The position numbers and the translations under genes are program-made. A stretch of 64,000 nucleotides of DNA from Streptacidiphilus pinicola. GTDB taxonomy: Bacteria; Actinomycetota; Actinomycetes; Streptomycetales; Streptomycetaceae. The notes beneath the pieces are model-generated. The model was not told the DNA's origin. It saw only the letters and a list, made by a program, of their open reading frames with translations, and made no database searches. Position 1 is the first letter of the stretch. Each line of letters begins with the position of its first letter. Below are positions 43,457 through 51,224 of this stretch, piece after piece. Where the stretch lies: NCBI RefSeq assembly GCF_003258295.1, contig NZ_QKYN01000067.1, forward strand, positions 1-64,000. The letters are read 5' to 3'.

Positions 43457-44443
43457 TCAGGCCACCTTCCTCGCGCGCGGGTCGAGCGCGACGTAGACGA
43501 TGTCCGCGAGCAGGTTGGCGCCGAGCACGGTGAACGTGACGACGAGCAGGATGCCCTGCATCACGGGGTAGTCGGCGGCCTGGGCGGCGTTGAAGATCTC
43601 ACGCCCCACGCCCGCGTAGTTGAAGACGATCTCGGTGACGATCGACCCGGTGACCACAAGACTGATCGACAGCGCGAAGTTGGAGATGCTCGGCAGCAGC
43701 GCGTTGCGCGCCGCCACCGCGACCACCCGCCACCGTGGCAGGCCCTTGGCCGCGGCCACCAGGACGTAGTCCTCGTCCATGGTGGTGATCATCATGTTGC
43801 GCATCCCGATGATCCACCCGGCGATCGAGGCCAGCGCGACGGTCGCCGCCGGCAGCGCCGCGTGGTCGATCACGTTCGCCATGAACGGCCCGTTCCACCC
43901 GGGCGTGACCGTCGCGAAGCGACCGGTGTCGTAGGCGCCGCCCGTCGGGAACATCCCACCGTAGAAGCCCAGGGTGAGCATCAGCAGCGACGCCAGGATG
44001 AAGTAGGGGACGGCCTGGAAGAAGGTGGCCGCCGGCAGCAGCGAGTCCAGCAGACCGCTGCGCCGCCAGCCGGCCAGCACGCCGATCAGGGTGCCGACCA
44101 GGAAGGCGATCACCGTGGCCGAGCCGACCAGGCCGATCGTCCAGGGCAGGTCGTTGCCCAGCACGGTGGAGACGGGCGTGGACAGCGAGGTCGACATGCC
44201 CAGATTGCCGTGGAACAGGTTGCCCAGGTAGGTCAGGTACTGCGCCACCAGCCCCTGGTGACCGCCGCCGTACTGGGCCTCAAGGGCCTGGAGCTGGGAC
44301 GGGGTCAGCGAGGCGGTGTTCATCTTGGCCAGGAAGTTCTGCAGGGCACTGCCCGGCACCATCCGGGGAATGAAGAAGTTGAGCGTGATCGCGGCGAACG
44401 CGGCGACCAGGTAGAACCAGAGCCTTCGCAGGAGTGCTCGCAT
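43457..44443 (-). CDS. ABC importer permease (OppB/DppB type)
   Basis: A 328-residue permease. N-terminal helix LWFYLVAAFAAITLNFFIPR, large periplasmic loop with YLTYLGNLFHGNLGMSTSLS, and the coupling motif MDEDYVLVAAAKGLPRWRVV. The first gene of the transporter operon. It starts 11 bp after a truncated LacI gene, so a regulator once led the operon. Helices at about 10-30, 105-125, 135-160, 190-215 and 285-310. Confidence 0.92.
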   Translation of the reverse strand: MRALLRRLWFYLVAAFAAITLNFFIPRMVPGSALQNFLAKMNTASLTPSQLQALEAQYGGGHQGLVAQYLTYLGNLFHGNLGMSTSLSTPVSTVLGNDLPWTIGLVGSATVIAFLVGTLIGVLAGWRRSGLLDSLLPAATFFQAVPYFILASLLMLTLGFYGGMFPTGGAYDTGRFATVTPGWNGPFMANVIDHAALPAATVALASIAGWIIGMRNMMITTMDEDYVLVAAAKGLPRWRVVAVAARNALLPSISNFALSISLVVTGSIVTEIVFNYAGVGREIFNAAQAADYPVMQGILLVVTFTVLGANLLADIVYVALDPRARKVA

Positions 44444-44454
44444 GTCGGCCTCGC

Positions 44455-44676
44455 TCAGACGAGGCGACGCCAGGACGGCGTCGCGGGGTCGGGGGAACAG
44501 CCGCAGCTCTCGCGGCGGACCAGCCGGGTGGGCAGAACGATGTGGGTGCTTGCCTCAGCGGGGATGGCGTACCAGCCGACCGCAGGCGTGACCGGAGGAG
44601 CTGAAGTGATCATGGAGTGCAGGACCTCGAAGGCTCGCGCGCCGATCTCCTGGATCGACTGACGCACAGTGGTGAG
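44455..44676 (-). pseudogene. LacI-family regulator, C-terminal remnant
   Basis: The frame reads LTTVRQSIQEIGARAFEVLH...STHIVLPTRLVRRESCGC before TAG/TGA at 44455, the last domain of a LacI/GalR regulator. The DNA-binding and most of the sugar-binding domain is missing; upstream the frame is not LacI-like. It lies 11 bp before the permease gene. Confidence 0.75.
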
Positions 44677-44937
44677 TTGCACCGAGGACGATGGAAGCGC
44701 CTCAAGCGAGCGCTTACCGGATCGATGCGGAAAAACTAGGTGCGCTTTCAATCAATTTCAAGAAGCCGCCATGCGGTGTTACGGTACTGTGATGCCCCGG
44801 GGGGTATCGCGCCGCACAGGAACTCAGGGCAGCCAAAGGCGAATGATCAGCACACGGACAACGTCTGGCCTGCTGTCCCGGTGAAGGGAGTGACCTGGCA
44901 GGTCAAGGCCGTAAGGGATGCATCAGTAAGAAGCGTG

Positions 44938-46413
44938 TCAGTTTCCAGGCCGGGGAATCGCCCCCTTACGCGCCGCCTCCCCGTACCAGTGCGCGCTCGA
45001 CTTGAGTGTGCGCCGCTGCGTGGCGAAGTCCACGTAGACCATGCCGAAACGCTTGGCATAGCCGTAGGCCCATTCGAAGTTGTCCAGCAGGGACCACTGG
45101 AAATAGCCGCGGACGTCGATACCCGACGAGATGGCGCGATGGACGGCCGCCAAGTGGTCGTGGAGATAGCCGACGCGTTCCGGATCGCGCACCTCACCCT
45201 CGGGGTTCGGGTAGTCCTCACAGGCCATGCCGTTCTCGGTGATCAGCAGCGGAAGATCGGGCCGCTCCTCGTGCACGCGGGAGAGCAGGTCGAACAGCCC
45301 GGTGGCGTCGATCGGCCAGCCCATGCTGCTGGCGGGGCCCTCCGGCTGATGAAAGGCGACCGACTCCGATCCCGGCCACGGCGAGCCCCCGCCGGTGCCG
45401 TGCGTCGTGCTGGTGCTCGCCCCGTCGGCCGAAACCCACGCCGGGGTGTAGTAGTTGATCCCGACCGAGTCGAGCGGGGCGTGCGCGGCGGCGAGGTCTC
45501 CAGGCCGGACCAGTTCGTCCCAGTCGACGAGGTGGGCGGTGTCGGCGAGCAGGTCCTCGTCGTAACGGCCGTGCAGCATCGGCCCCGTGAAGATCCGGTT
45601 GCCCACGGCGTCGATCCGCCGCACCGCCTCCGCGTCCGCCGCGCTGTCGGTCAGCGGGCGAACCTGGTGCAGGTTGAGACTGACGGACAGTCGGGCATCC
45701 GGTACTGCGGCGCGGATCGCCGCGGCCGCCCGCCCGTGGCCCAGGTTGAGGTGGTGCGCGGCGCGCAGCGCGTCGGCCGGATCGGTCCGGCCGGGCGCGT
45801 GCACGCCGGAGCCGTAGCCGAGGAAGGCCGAGCACCACGGCTCATTCAGCGTGGTCCAGCAGGTCACCCGGTCGCCCAGGGCCTCCGCAGCCAGGGCCGC
45901 GTAGTCGCCGAAGCGCTCGGCCGTGTCCCGGACCGGCCAGCCGCCACTGTCCTCCAGTTCCTGCGGCAGATCCCAGTGGTACAGGGTGGCGACCGGGGTG
46001 ATCCCGGCCTCCAGCAGGGCGTCCACGAGCCGGCGGTAGAAGTCGAAGCCCCGCTCGACGGCCGGGCCGTGGCCGGTCGGCTGGACCCGGGGCCAGGAGA
46101 TCGAGAAGCGGTAGGCGGTGAGCCCGAGATCGCGCATCAGGGCCACGTCCTCGCGGAAGCGATGGTAGTGATCCACCGCGATGGACCCCGTATCGCCGTG
46201 ATGCACCTTGCCAGGCGTGGCACAGAAGGTGTCCCAGATGGAAGGCGTGCGCCCGCCCTCGGCGGCCGCGCCCTCGATCTGGTAGGCCGAGGTCGCCGCG
46301 CCCCACAGGAAGCCGGATGGGAAGTGCAGCAGGCCGTCGTCAACCGGCAGGGAACGCGGCGCGGCCTGAAGGCCGGGCTGGCGAAGGGATGGCGAGGCGC
46401 CGACGGAGGTCAT
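44938..46413 (-). CDS. GH1 family beta-glucosidase
   Basis: A 491-residue GH1 enzyme. Acid/base E191 in TLNEPWCS and nucleophile E393 in [32 protein letters not shown] and [20 protein letters not shown] are conserved. About 25 residues longer at the N-terminus than the first GH1 protein. GGGAG lies about 9 nt before ATG 46413. Three CebR-like boxes lie in the 517-bp region between it and the divergent LacI gene, so it is probably induced by cello-oligosaccharides or similar. Confidence 0.93.
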   Translation of the reverse strand: MTSVGASPSLRQPGLQAAPRSLPVDDGLLHFPSGFLWGAATSAYQIEGAAAEGGRTPSIWDTFCATPGKVHHGDTGSIAVDHYHRFREDVALMRDLGLTAYRFSISWPRVQPTGHGPAVERGFDFYRRLVDALLEAGITPVATLYHWDLPQELEDSGGWPVRDTAERFGDYAALAAEALGDRVTCWTTLNEPWCSAFLGYGSGVHAPGRTDPADALRAAHHLNLGHGRAAAAIRAAVPDARLSVSLNLHQVRPLTDSAADAEAVRRIDAVGNRIFTGPMLHGRYDEDLLADTAHLVDWDELVRPGDLAAAHAPLDSVGINYYTPAWVSADGASTSTTHGTGGGSPWPGSESVAFHQPEGPASSMGWPIDATGLFDLLSRVHEERPDLPLLITENGMACEDYPNPEGEVRDPERVGYLHDHLAAVHRAISSGIDVRGYFQWSLLDNFEWAYGYAKRFGMVYVDFATQRRTLKSSAHWYGEAARKGAIPRPGN

Positions 46414-46509
46414 TGCAGCAGGCTCCCGAGGTTTCCGAGGCGGATGCGGTGAGGCGGAGATCGAAGGCGCTCCGGTTGCAGCCGGTGGTCGACTCCGGGC
46501 GGGGCCGGA

Positions 46510-46523
46510 TGGGAGCGCTCCCA
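46510..46523. promoter_or_regulatory. Perfect CebR-type operator
   Basis: TGGGAGCGCTCCCA is identical to the known Streptomyces CebR (cellulose/cello-oligosaccharide repressor) box and is a perfect 14-bp palindrome. It lies about 97 bp upstream of the GH1 start at 46413. Confidence 0.85.
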
Positions 46524-46597
46524 AAACTTGCCGTGCCGGAAGCCTGAATCTTCCTGCATGCGGATGTCAAGACCCTCCCGGACATCTGCCAGAAATC

Positions 46598-46611
46598 TGG
46601 GAGCAATCCCA
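46598..46611. promoter_or_regulatory. CebR-like operator, two mismatches
   Basis: TGGGAGCAATCCCA keeps the 6-bp arms (flanked by C and G, extending the stem) and changes only the centre. Confidence 0.5.
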
Positions 46612-46730
46612 GATCACGGATGCGTTATGGTGAGAACTACAAGGCCAGCGACTCGCACCCTTGCGCAACACCCCGGCCACAACCCGGCCACGCCCCGGTC
46701 GCAGCTGGAGCGATCCGAGGAAGGCCATAG

Positions 46731-46744
46731 TGGGCGCGCTCCCA
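46731..46744. promoter_or_regulatory. CebR-like operator, one mismatch
   Basis: TGGGCGCGCTCCCA differs from the CebR box at one position. It lies about 187 bp upstream of the LacI start, well placed for autoregulation. Confidence 0.6.
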
Positions 46745-46930
46745 GATCGCTCTCGCAGCGACGGCGTAGACTCCAGGCCCACGACGGCCACGCCCCCGAG
46801 CGAGCCCGGCCGAGGGATCCTGGCGGGCCACGTGAAGACCAGGGTCCGCGCACTGGCTGCCTGTCAGTGACCGGCGGCAAGAAGGACGTTGCACCACATC
46901 ACGACCAAGGACACGGAAAGGAGCGGCAGG

Positions 46931-47965
46931 ATGGGCAGCAGGCTCAGCGACCGCGGCACGGGACGACCGACGCTGGAGGCTGTGGCCTCGCTGGCCGGCG
47001 TCGGCCGCGGCACGGTGTCGCGCGTGGTCAACGGCGGCGCCGGAGTCAGCCCCCGGGCGCGGTCGGCGGTCGAGCAGGCGATTGCGGAGCTCGGCTACGT
47101 GCCGAACCGCGCCGCCCGCTCCCTGGTCACCAGCAAGGCCGACGCGATCGCATTGATCATTCCGGAGACCGAGACCCGGCTCGCCTCCGAACCCTTCTTC
47201 GCCTCGATCATCCGCGGTGTGGCCAGCGAGCTCTCCGACACCGAACTGCAGCTGCTGCTGATCCTGGTCAGCACCCAACGCGAGCGCGAGCGACTCGCGG
47301 GCTTCCTCGACGGACGCCGGGTCGACGGTGTGCTCATGGTCTCCGTCCACGCGGACGACCCCGTAGCCGAACTCGTGGAGCGGACCGGCCTGCCGGCCGT
47401 TCTCGGCGGCCGCCGTTCCGAGATGGAACCTCTCAACTACGTCGATTCGGACAACCTTCGCGGCGCATGGGCCGCCGTTCGGCACTTGGTGGGCCTAGGG
47501 CGGCAACGGGTGGCGACCATCACCGGTCCGCCGGACATGGAGGCCTCCGGCGTCCGCCTGGAGGGCTACCGGAGGGCCCTGGAGGAGGCCGGCCTCACGG
47601 TCGAGGCCAAGCTGATCGCGCACGGAGACTTCTCCGAGGCCTCCGGCGAGCAGGCCATGGCCGCTCTGCTGCAGCGGGAGCCGGCCGTCGACGCCGTCTT
47701 CTGCGCCTCCGACCTCATGGCCGTCGGCGCGATGCGCGCACTACGCCACGCCGACCGCCGCATCCCCCAGGACGTCGCGGTCGTCGGCTTCGACGACTCG
47801 CCCGTCGCTCGCCACACCGAACCCCCGATGACCAGCGTCCGCCAGCCGAGCGAGGAGATGGGCCGGGCCATGGCCCGGCTCCTGCTGGAGGACATCGCCA
47901 CCCCCGGCCGCAGCCACCGGCAGATCATCCTTTCCACAGAACTCGTGATACGCGAGTCCGCCTAG
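46931..47965 (+). CDS. LacI-family (CebR-like) transcriptional repressor
   Basis: A 344-residue protein. HTH residues about 13-34 (TLEAVASLAGVGRGTVSRVV), hinge RAARSL, then the periplasmic-binding-protein-like domain (SKADAIALIIPETETRLASE, FVCASDLMAVGA-like FCASDLMAVGAMRALRHADR, and DVAVVGFDDSPVARHTEPPM). It probably represses the GH1 gene and itself through the TGGGAGCGCTCCCA boxes and is released by an oligosaccharide. AAAGGAG lies about 7 nt before ATG 46931. Position and operators support a CebR-like role; ligand not known. Confidence 0.88.
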   Translation: MGSRLSDRGTGRPTLEAVASLAGVGRGTVSRVVNGGAGVSPRARSAVEQAIAELGYVPNRAARSLVTSKADAIALIIPETETRLASEPFFASIIRGVASELSDTELQLLLILVSTQRERERLAGFLDGRRVDGVLMVSVHADDPVAELVERTGLPAVLGGRRSEMEPLNYVDSDNLRGAWAAVRHLVGLGRQRVATITGPPDMEASGVRLEGYRRALEEAGLTVEAKLIAHGDFSEASGEQAMAALLQREPAVDAVFCASDLMAVGAMRALRHADRRIPQDVAVVGFDDSPVARHTEPPMTSVRQPSEEMGRAMARLLLEDIATPGRSHRQIILSTELVIRESA

Positions 47966-47987
47966 CCGGCTTCCACGAGCTGAAAGC

Positions 47988-49037
47988 TCACGCGCCACCG
48001 GAGTCCAGATACTCCGCGTAGGCGTGCAGGCGATCCAGCCAGGCCGCGTCGTCCGCGAGCTCCGGGAGGTCGCCCCAGTCGCCGTCATCCTGCCACCATT
48101 CCTCGTCAACCTGACCGAGCATGCCGCGCACGTCCTCGTAGGACAGCTCGTGCGGGAACAGACGGGCATAGCGGTGGCGAGCCAGGCACGCCGCGAAGGC
48201 GTCCGGAACGCCGAGGATCTGCCGACAGACGGCCACATCCTGCGGCCGCAGCGGCGGGCCGAGTTCGCCGAGCAGGTGCGGGGAGCGCTCGCGCATGGCG
48301 TCCTCGATCCGCTGCCAGGCCGCGTCCACGCGGGCAACCACCACCGAATCGGGCATCGGGTCGCCGGGATCCTCGATCCCGGCCGCGCGCAGCCGGGCGG
48401 CGCAATCCCGGCCGGCGGCAGCATCGAGGTGTTCCATCGCGGACACGGCCCGGTGGCGCTGCAGCGGGGACAGATCCTGATTGTGCGTCAGCTCGACCAG
48501 GGCAGCGGCGAGCTGCTCGCGCTGCTCCGTCGTGCCGGCGGCCAGCTCCACCACGACGCGTTCCTCGCGCCGCATCACGAAGCCGTCAGTGCGATGCGGC
48601 AAGAACCGGTCCGGGTCGACGCGAAGCGACCGCAGCGCCTCACCCGCCACGTGCGGCGCGAACGCTGCCCCGACGTCCGCCAACGGGCGGCGGAAGACGC
48701 CCAGACACGTCCTCGCCAGCGGCGCACCCGCCCACCTCTGCTGGAGGTGCGCCAGCGCCTGATGCAACTTCGGGGCCTGGTCAGGGCCGAGATCTGCGAG
48801 GGCGTTGAGCATCCGCGTGGCCGTCCGCGGTGCGAACTGGCAGCTTTGCGCGTGCGCGGCCAGGCGCGACGCCGCCTGGTCCCGCTGCCGCTCGCCGAGC
48901 CCGGCGTAGGCAAGGTAGTGCTCGACCAGTCCGTAGTAGTCCGTCTCCTGGAACAGCCCGGCGGCGCGTTCCGTAGCGGCCGGGTCGCCGCTGCGGGCGT
49001 CGGCTATCGCCTCGGCCAGTGCCTTCCGTTGCTCCAT
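47988..49037 (-). CDS. Unrecognised, mostly helical protein
   Basis: A 349-residue soluble protein rich in Ala, Arg, Leu and acidic residues. Segments such as QTDYYGLVEHYLAYAGLGER, LARTCLGVFRRPLADVGAAF and FPHELSYEDVRGMLGQVDEE suggest stacked helices. The C-terminus is acidic (DEEWWQDDGDWGDLPELADD). No family or catalytic motif recognised. ATG 49037 has AGGGGAA upstream; ATG 49061 is possible. It converges on the LacI gene with 22 bp between. Confidence 0.7.
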   Translation of the reverse strand: MEQRKALAEAIADARSGDPAATERAAGLFQETDYYGLVEHYLAYAGLGERQRDQAASRLAAHAQSCQFAPRTATRMLNALADLGPDQAPKLHQALAHLQQRWAGAPLARTCLGVFRRPLADVGAAFAPHVAGEALRSLRVDPDRFLPHRTDGFVMRREERVVVELAAGTTEQREQLAAALVELTHNQDLSPLQRHRAVSAMEHLDAAAGRDCAARLRAAGIEDPGDPMPDSVVVARVDAAWQRIEDAMRERSPHLLGELGPPLRPQDVAVCRQILGVPDAFAACLARHRYARLFPHELSYEDVRGMLGQVDEEWWQDDGDWGDLPELADDAAWLDRLHAYAEYLDSGGA

Positions 49038-49165
49038 CGCGTTCCCCTGCCCCATGCGCATACCCCTTCGTCATGGCATTCTCGGACCGCTCCGCGTGGT
49101 GCAGGCGCCCACCTTGCTGCTTGGGCAGATCGCCGACGGTTCCGCAGGCTGCCCTGCACGGCCGT

Positions 49166-49708
49166 TCAACTCCCCGGCTTCCCCAGGCTGATGAAGAGGC
49201 TCACGGTCGAGCCCTTGGGGGCCTTCGTGCCGCCAGCCGGTTGGGCGTCGATGACATGGTCCGCCGGGGTACGCCAGTCGTGATCAGAACGGGTCTGGAC
49301 GGTCAGCCCGGCCTGGACGAGCACATGGGTCGCCTCCTGCAGCGTCATTCCCATGACGTCGGGGACGACCACCAGATCGCCACCGGTCGGCTGCGGCACG
49401 GGCGAGGCCGAGCCCGAATGAGGCGCCGGACTCCCCGCGGGAGACGAGCCGCTGCTGGCGGCGGTCACGGCGTGCTGAGTCGGCTCGGGTGACGGCCCGG
49501 TGAGGGCGAGGGCGGAGCCCGCAGCGGCGACCAGGAGGACGACGGCTGCGGCAGCGGCGTTGAGACCGGTGCGGTGGCGGGCGCGGACACGCATCCGGGC
49601 GGCGTCGAACGCGGGTGGCACCGCCCCGTTCGCGAAATCGTTCATGACAGCCAGCAGTTCCTTTCCGAAGTCGGCGTCGTCAGGTCCGTGGGAGGGGAAT
49701 CGGTTCAC
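49166..49708 (-). CDS. Single-pass PASTA-domain membrane protein coupled to a sigma factor
   Basis: A 180-residue protein: a short cytoplasmic segment (about 1-48) of the kind found in SigE-family partner proteins, one transmembrane helix (AAAAAVVLLVAAAGSALAL), a Ser/Pro-rich linker, and one PASTA domain (LVVVPDVMGMTLQEATHVLV, then AQPAGGTKAPKGSTVSLFIS). PASTA domains bind peptidoglycan fragments or beta-lactams. Its GTG overlaps the TGA of the sigma factor gene (GTGA). The pair could form a cell-wall-sensing anti-sigma/sigma switch; inferred. Confidence 0.75.
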   Translation of the reverse strand: MNRFPSHGPDDADFGKELLAVMNDFANGAVPPAFDAARMRVRARHRTGLNAAAAAVVLLVAAAGSALALTGPSPEPTQHAVTAASSGSSPAGSPAPHSGSASPVPQPTGGDLVVVPDVMGMTLQEATHVLVQAGLTVQTRSDHDWRTPADHVIDAQPAGGTKAPKGSTVSLFISLGKPGS

Positions 49709-50253
49709 CGGGCACGCTCACAGGAGGTCACGGGCACAGGGGTTTCTTCCTCGCGTGGCAGCGCCGACCGCAGTTTCGCGAGGCCACGGGCCAGCTGCGA
49801 GCGGACGGCTCCGGCGGAGATGCCGAGCATCTGCGCGATCTCCTGGTCCGCCAGGTCGTGCAGGTAGTGGAGGACGACGACGGTCCGCATACCCATCGGC
49901 AGCGCGTGCAGCGCCTGGACGAGTTCGTCCCGCAGCTCGACCGACCGGTAGGCGTCGCTCGGGTCGGCATGGCCCTCGGCGACGGACACGGGCCAGTGCC
50001 GTCCGGCCCGGCTCAGTCGGCGCCATCGGTCGTTGGCCAGATTCACCACGATCCGGCGCACGTACGCCTCGGGTGCGTCCGTTCTGCAAACCCGCCGCCA
50101 GTGCCGACACGCCTTCTCCAGCGCCTCCTGGAGGAGGTCCTCCGCAGTGTGCGCGTCACCGGTCAATACGTACGCGGTGCGGAAGATTGCGGCAGATCTT
50201 CGTTCGACGAAGTCGACGAAGTCGATGTCATGGCCGCTTCTGCGTAGCCGCAC
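49705..50253 (-). CDS. SigE-family ECF RNA polymerase sigma factor
   Basis: A 182-residue sigma factor. Region 2: FRTAYVLTGDAHTAEDLLQE and ALEKACRHWRRV, with EAYVRRIVVNLANDRWRR; region 4: LVQALHALPMGMRTVVVLHY, then QEIAQMLGISAGAVRSQLAR. It belongs to the SigE family of actinobacterial ECF sigma factors. GTG 50253 with AGAAGGGGG 6 nt upstream is preferred to GTG 50280. It overlaps the membrane PASTA gene, its likely regulator. Confidence 0.85.
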   Translation of the reverse strand: MRLRRSGHDIDFVDFVERRSAAIFRTAYVLTGDAHTAEDLLQEALEKACRHWRRVCRTDAPEAYVRRIVVNLANDRWRRLSRAGRHWPVSVAEGHADPSDAYRSVELRDELVQALHALPMGMRTVVVLHYLHDLADQEIAQMLGISAGAVRSQLARGLAKLRSALPREEETPVPVTSCERAR

Positions 50254-50412
50254 CGGCTGCCCCCTTCTGACCACCCTCACTCTTCACGCCCTCCACGACG
50301 CCGAGCCGGGCGGATCTGCTGCACGGCAGTCCAGACGAGTGGCGCAGATCACAGCAGTGGCCGCTCCCGCTCGAATGACATGCATGGGTGGCGTGGGCAG
50401 TGCTGCCGAGGC

Positions 50413-50725
50413 GCTTGAACGGTGCAGCCTGGGGTCAACGCCCCCGGCCTCGAGGAACTCCGAGACAGCGGACGGTGCTACCCGGATGCCGAGGACGGCC
50501 CGTTCGCCGTGGATGCGGCGGTAGCCCCAGGACGGGTTCTCCTGCGCCAGCCGCAGCACCAGGTGACGGATCGACACGACCGTCCGTGGACGCCCCGGCC
50601 CGCGGCGGCCACCCGCGAGTCGCACGGCCGCGAAAGCGTAGGAGCCGGCAGGCTGGGCAAGGCGGGGCAACACAGGTGATCATCTTGCCGTCACCCCAGA
50701 CAGCCTCTGAACTGGGCGGATGACA
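50413..50725 (-). mobile_element. Integrase-type IS transposase, internally deleted remnant
   Basis: The minus-strand frame reads LPRLAQPAGSYAFAAVRL (an N-terminal piece), then directly GPGRPRTVVSIRHLVLRLAQ, ENPSWGYRRIHGERAVLGIR and VAPSAV, the middle of an integrase-type transposase; the part between is deleted and the catalytic domain is missing. The 5' leader (50673-50725) includes a GCAAGATGATC motif also found upstream of the related scrap at 59.3 kb. Confidence 0.7.
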
Positions 50726-50793
50726 TCTCGCCATGCGCAGACTCGCCCCGGCCCGGCCCCCTTCGCCCCGTGCGGTCGGCGGCGCTTCGCGGC

Positions 50794-51066
50794 GGCCCCA
50801 CGGCGGGAATGCCGGAAGCCCGGCACCACGTGTGTGGTGCACCTCCGGGTGGACGGTCCGGCTGACCAGCCCGGCGCGCTCGAGGGTGCGCAGTGTCTGG
50901 GTGGGCATCTTCTCGCTCACGCCCGCCAACGTCTGCGGAGCCGGCTGAACTGGGAGGCCCCGTTCCGGGCGAGCTCGCCGAGCACGAGGACCGCCCACTT
51001 GCTGCCGATCTGGTCAAGCAGGTCCCGCGACAGGCAGCCGCGCTCGTACGAATCGAATGACGGCAT
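50794..51066 (-). pseudogene. HxlR-family regulator, frameshifted
   Basis: From ATG 51066 the frame reads MPSFDSYERGCLSRDLLDQI, GSKWAVLVLGELARNGASQF and SRLRRRW before a stop; the rest (LAGVSEKMPTQTLRTLERAG, LVSRTVHPEV) continues in another frame. Together they make the N-terminal two-thirds of an HxlR regulator. A small deletion near 50945 disrupted it; the 3' end is also degraded. Confidence 0.8.
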
Positions 51067-51148
51067 GGGCGCGTGGTGGTCCCAGACCTCGCTCGGCCAC
51101 GCGGTGACCTGCGCCTTCGCGCCGATCAGCCGCCTGAGGCGGACGCGA

Positions 51149-51178
51149 GGAGGCCGGGGCGAATCGGCCCCGGCCTCC
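51149..51178 (-). terminator. Perfect 12-bp stem-loop after the phosphatase gene
   Basis: Arms GGAGGCCGGGGC and GCCCCGGCCTCC are exact complements with a 6-nt loop, 47 nt past the minus-strand stop at 51225. Confidence 0.7.
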
Positions 51179-51224
51179 CGCTTGGGTGCTGCCGGTCAAT
51201 CAGCCGGCGAGTAGAGGCACCGGG

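Noticed and set aside
38166-44443. Considered the ABC operon a plain dipeptide transporter
   Set aside because: Not excluded by sequence, but the GH1 and LacI neighbours favour oligoglucoside uptake; reported as inference.
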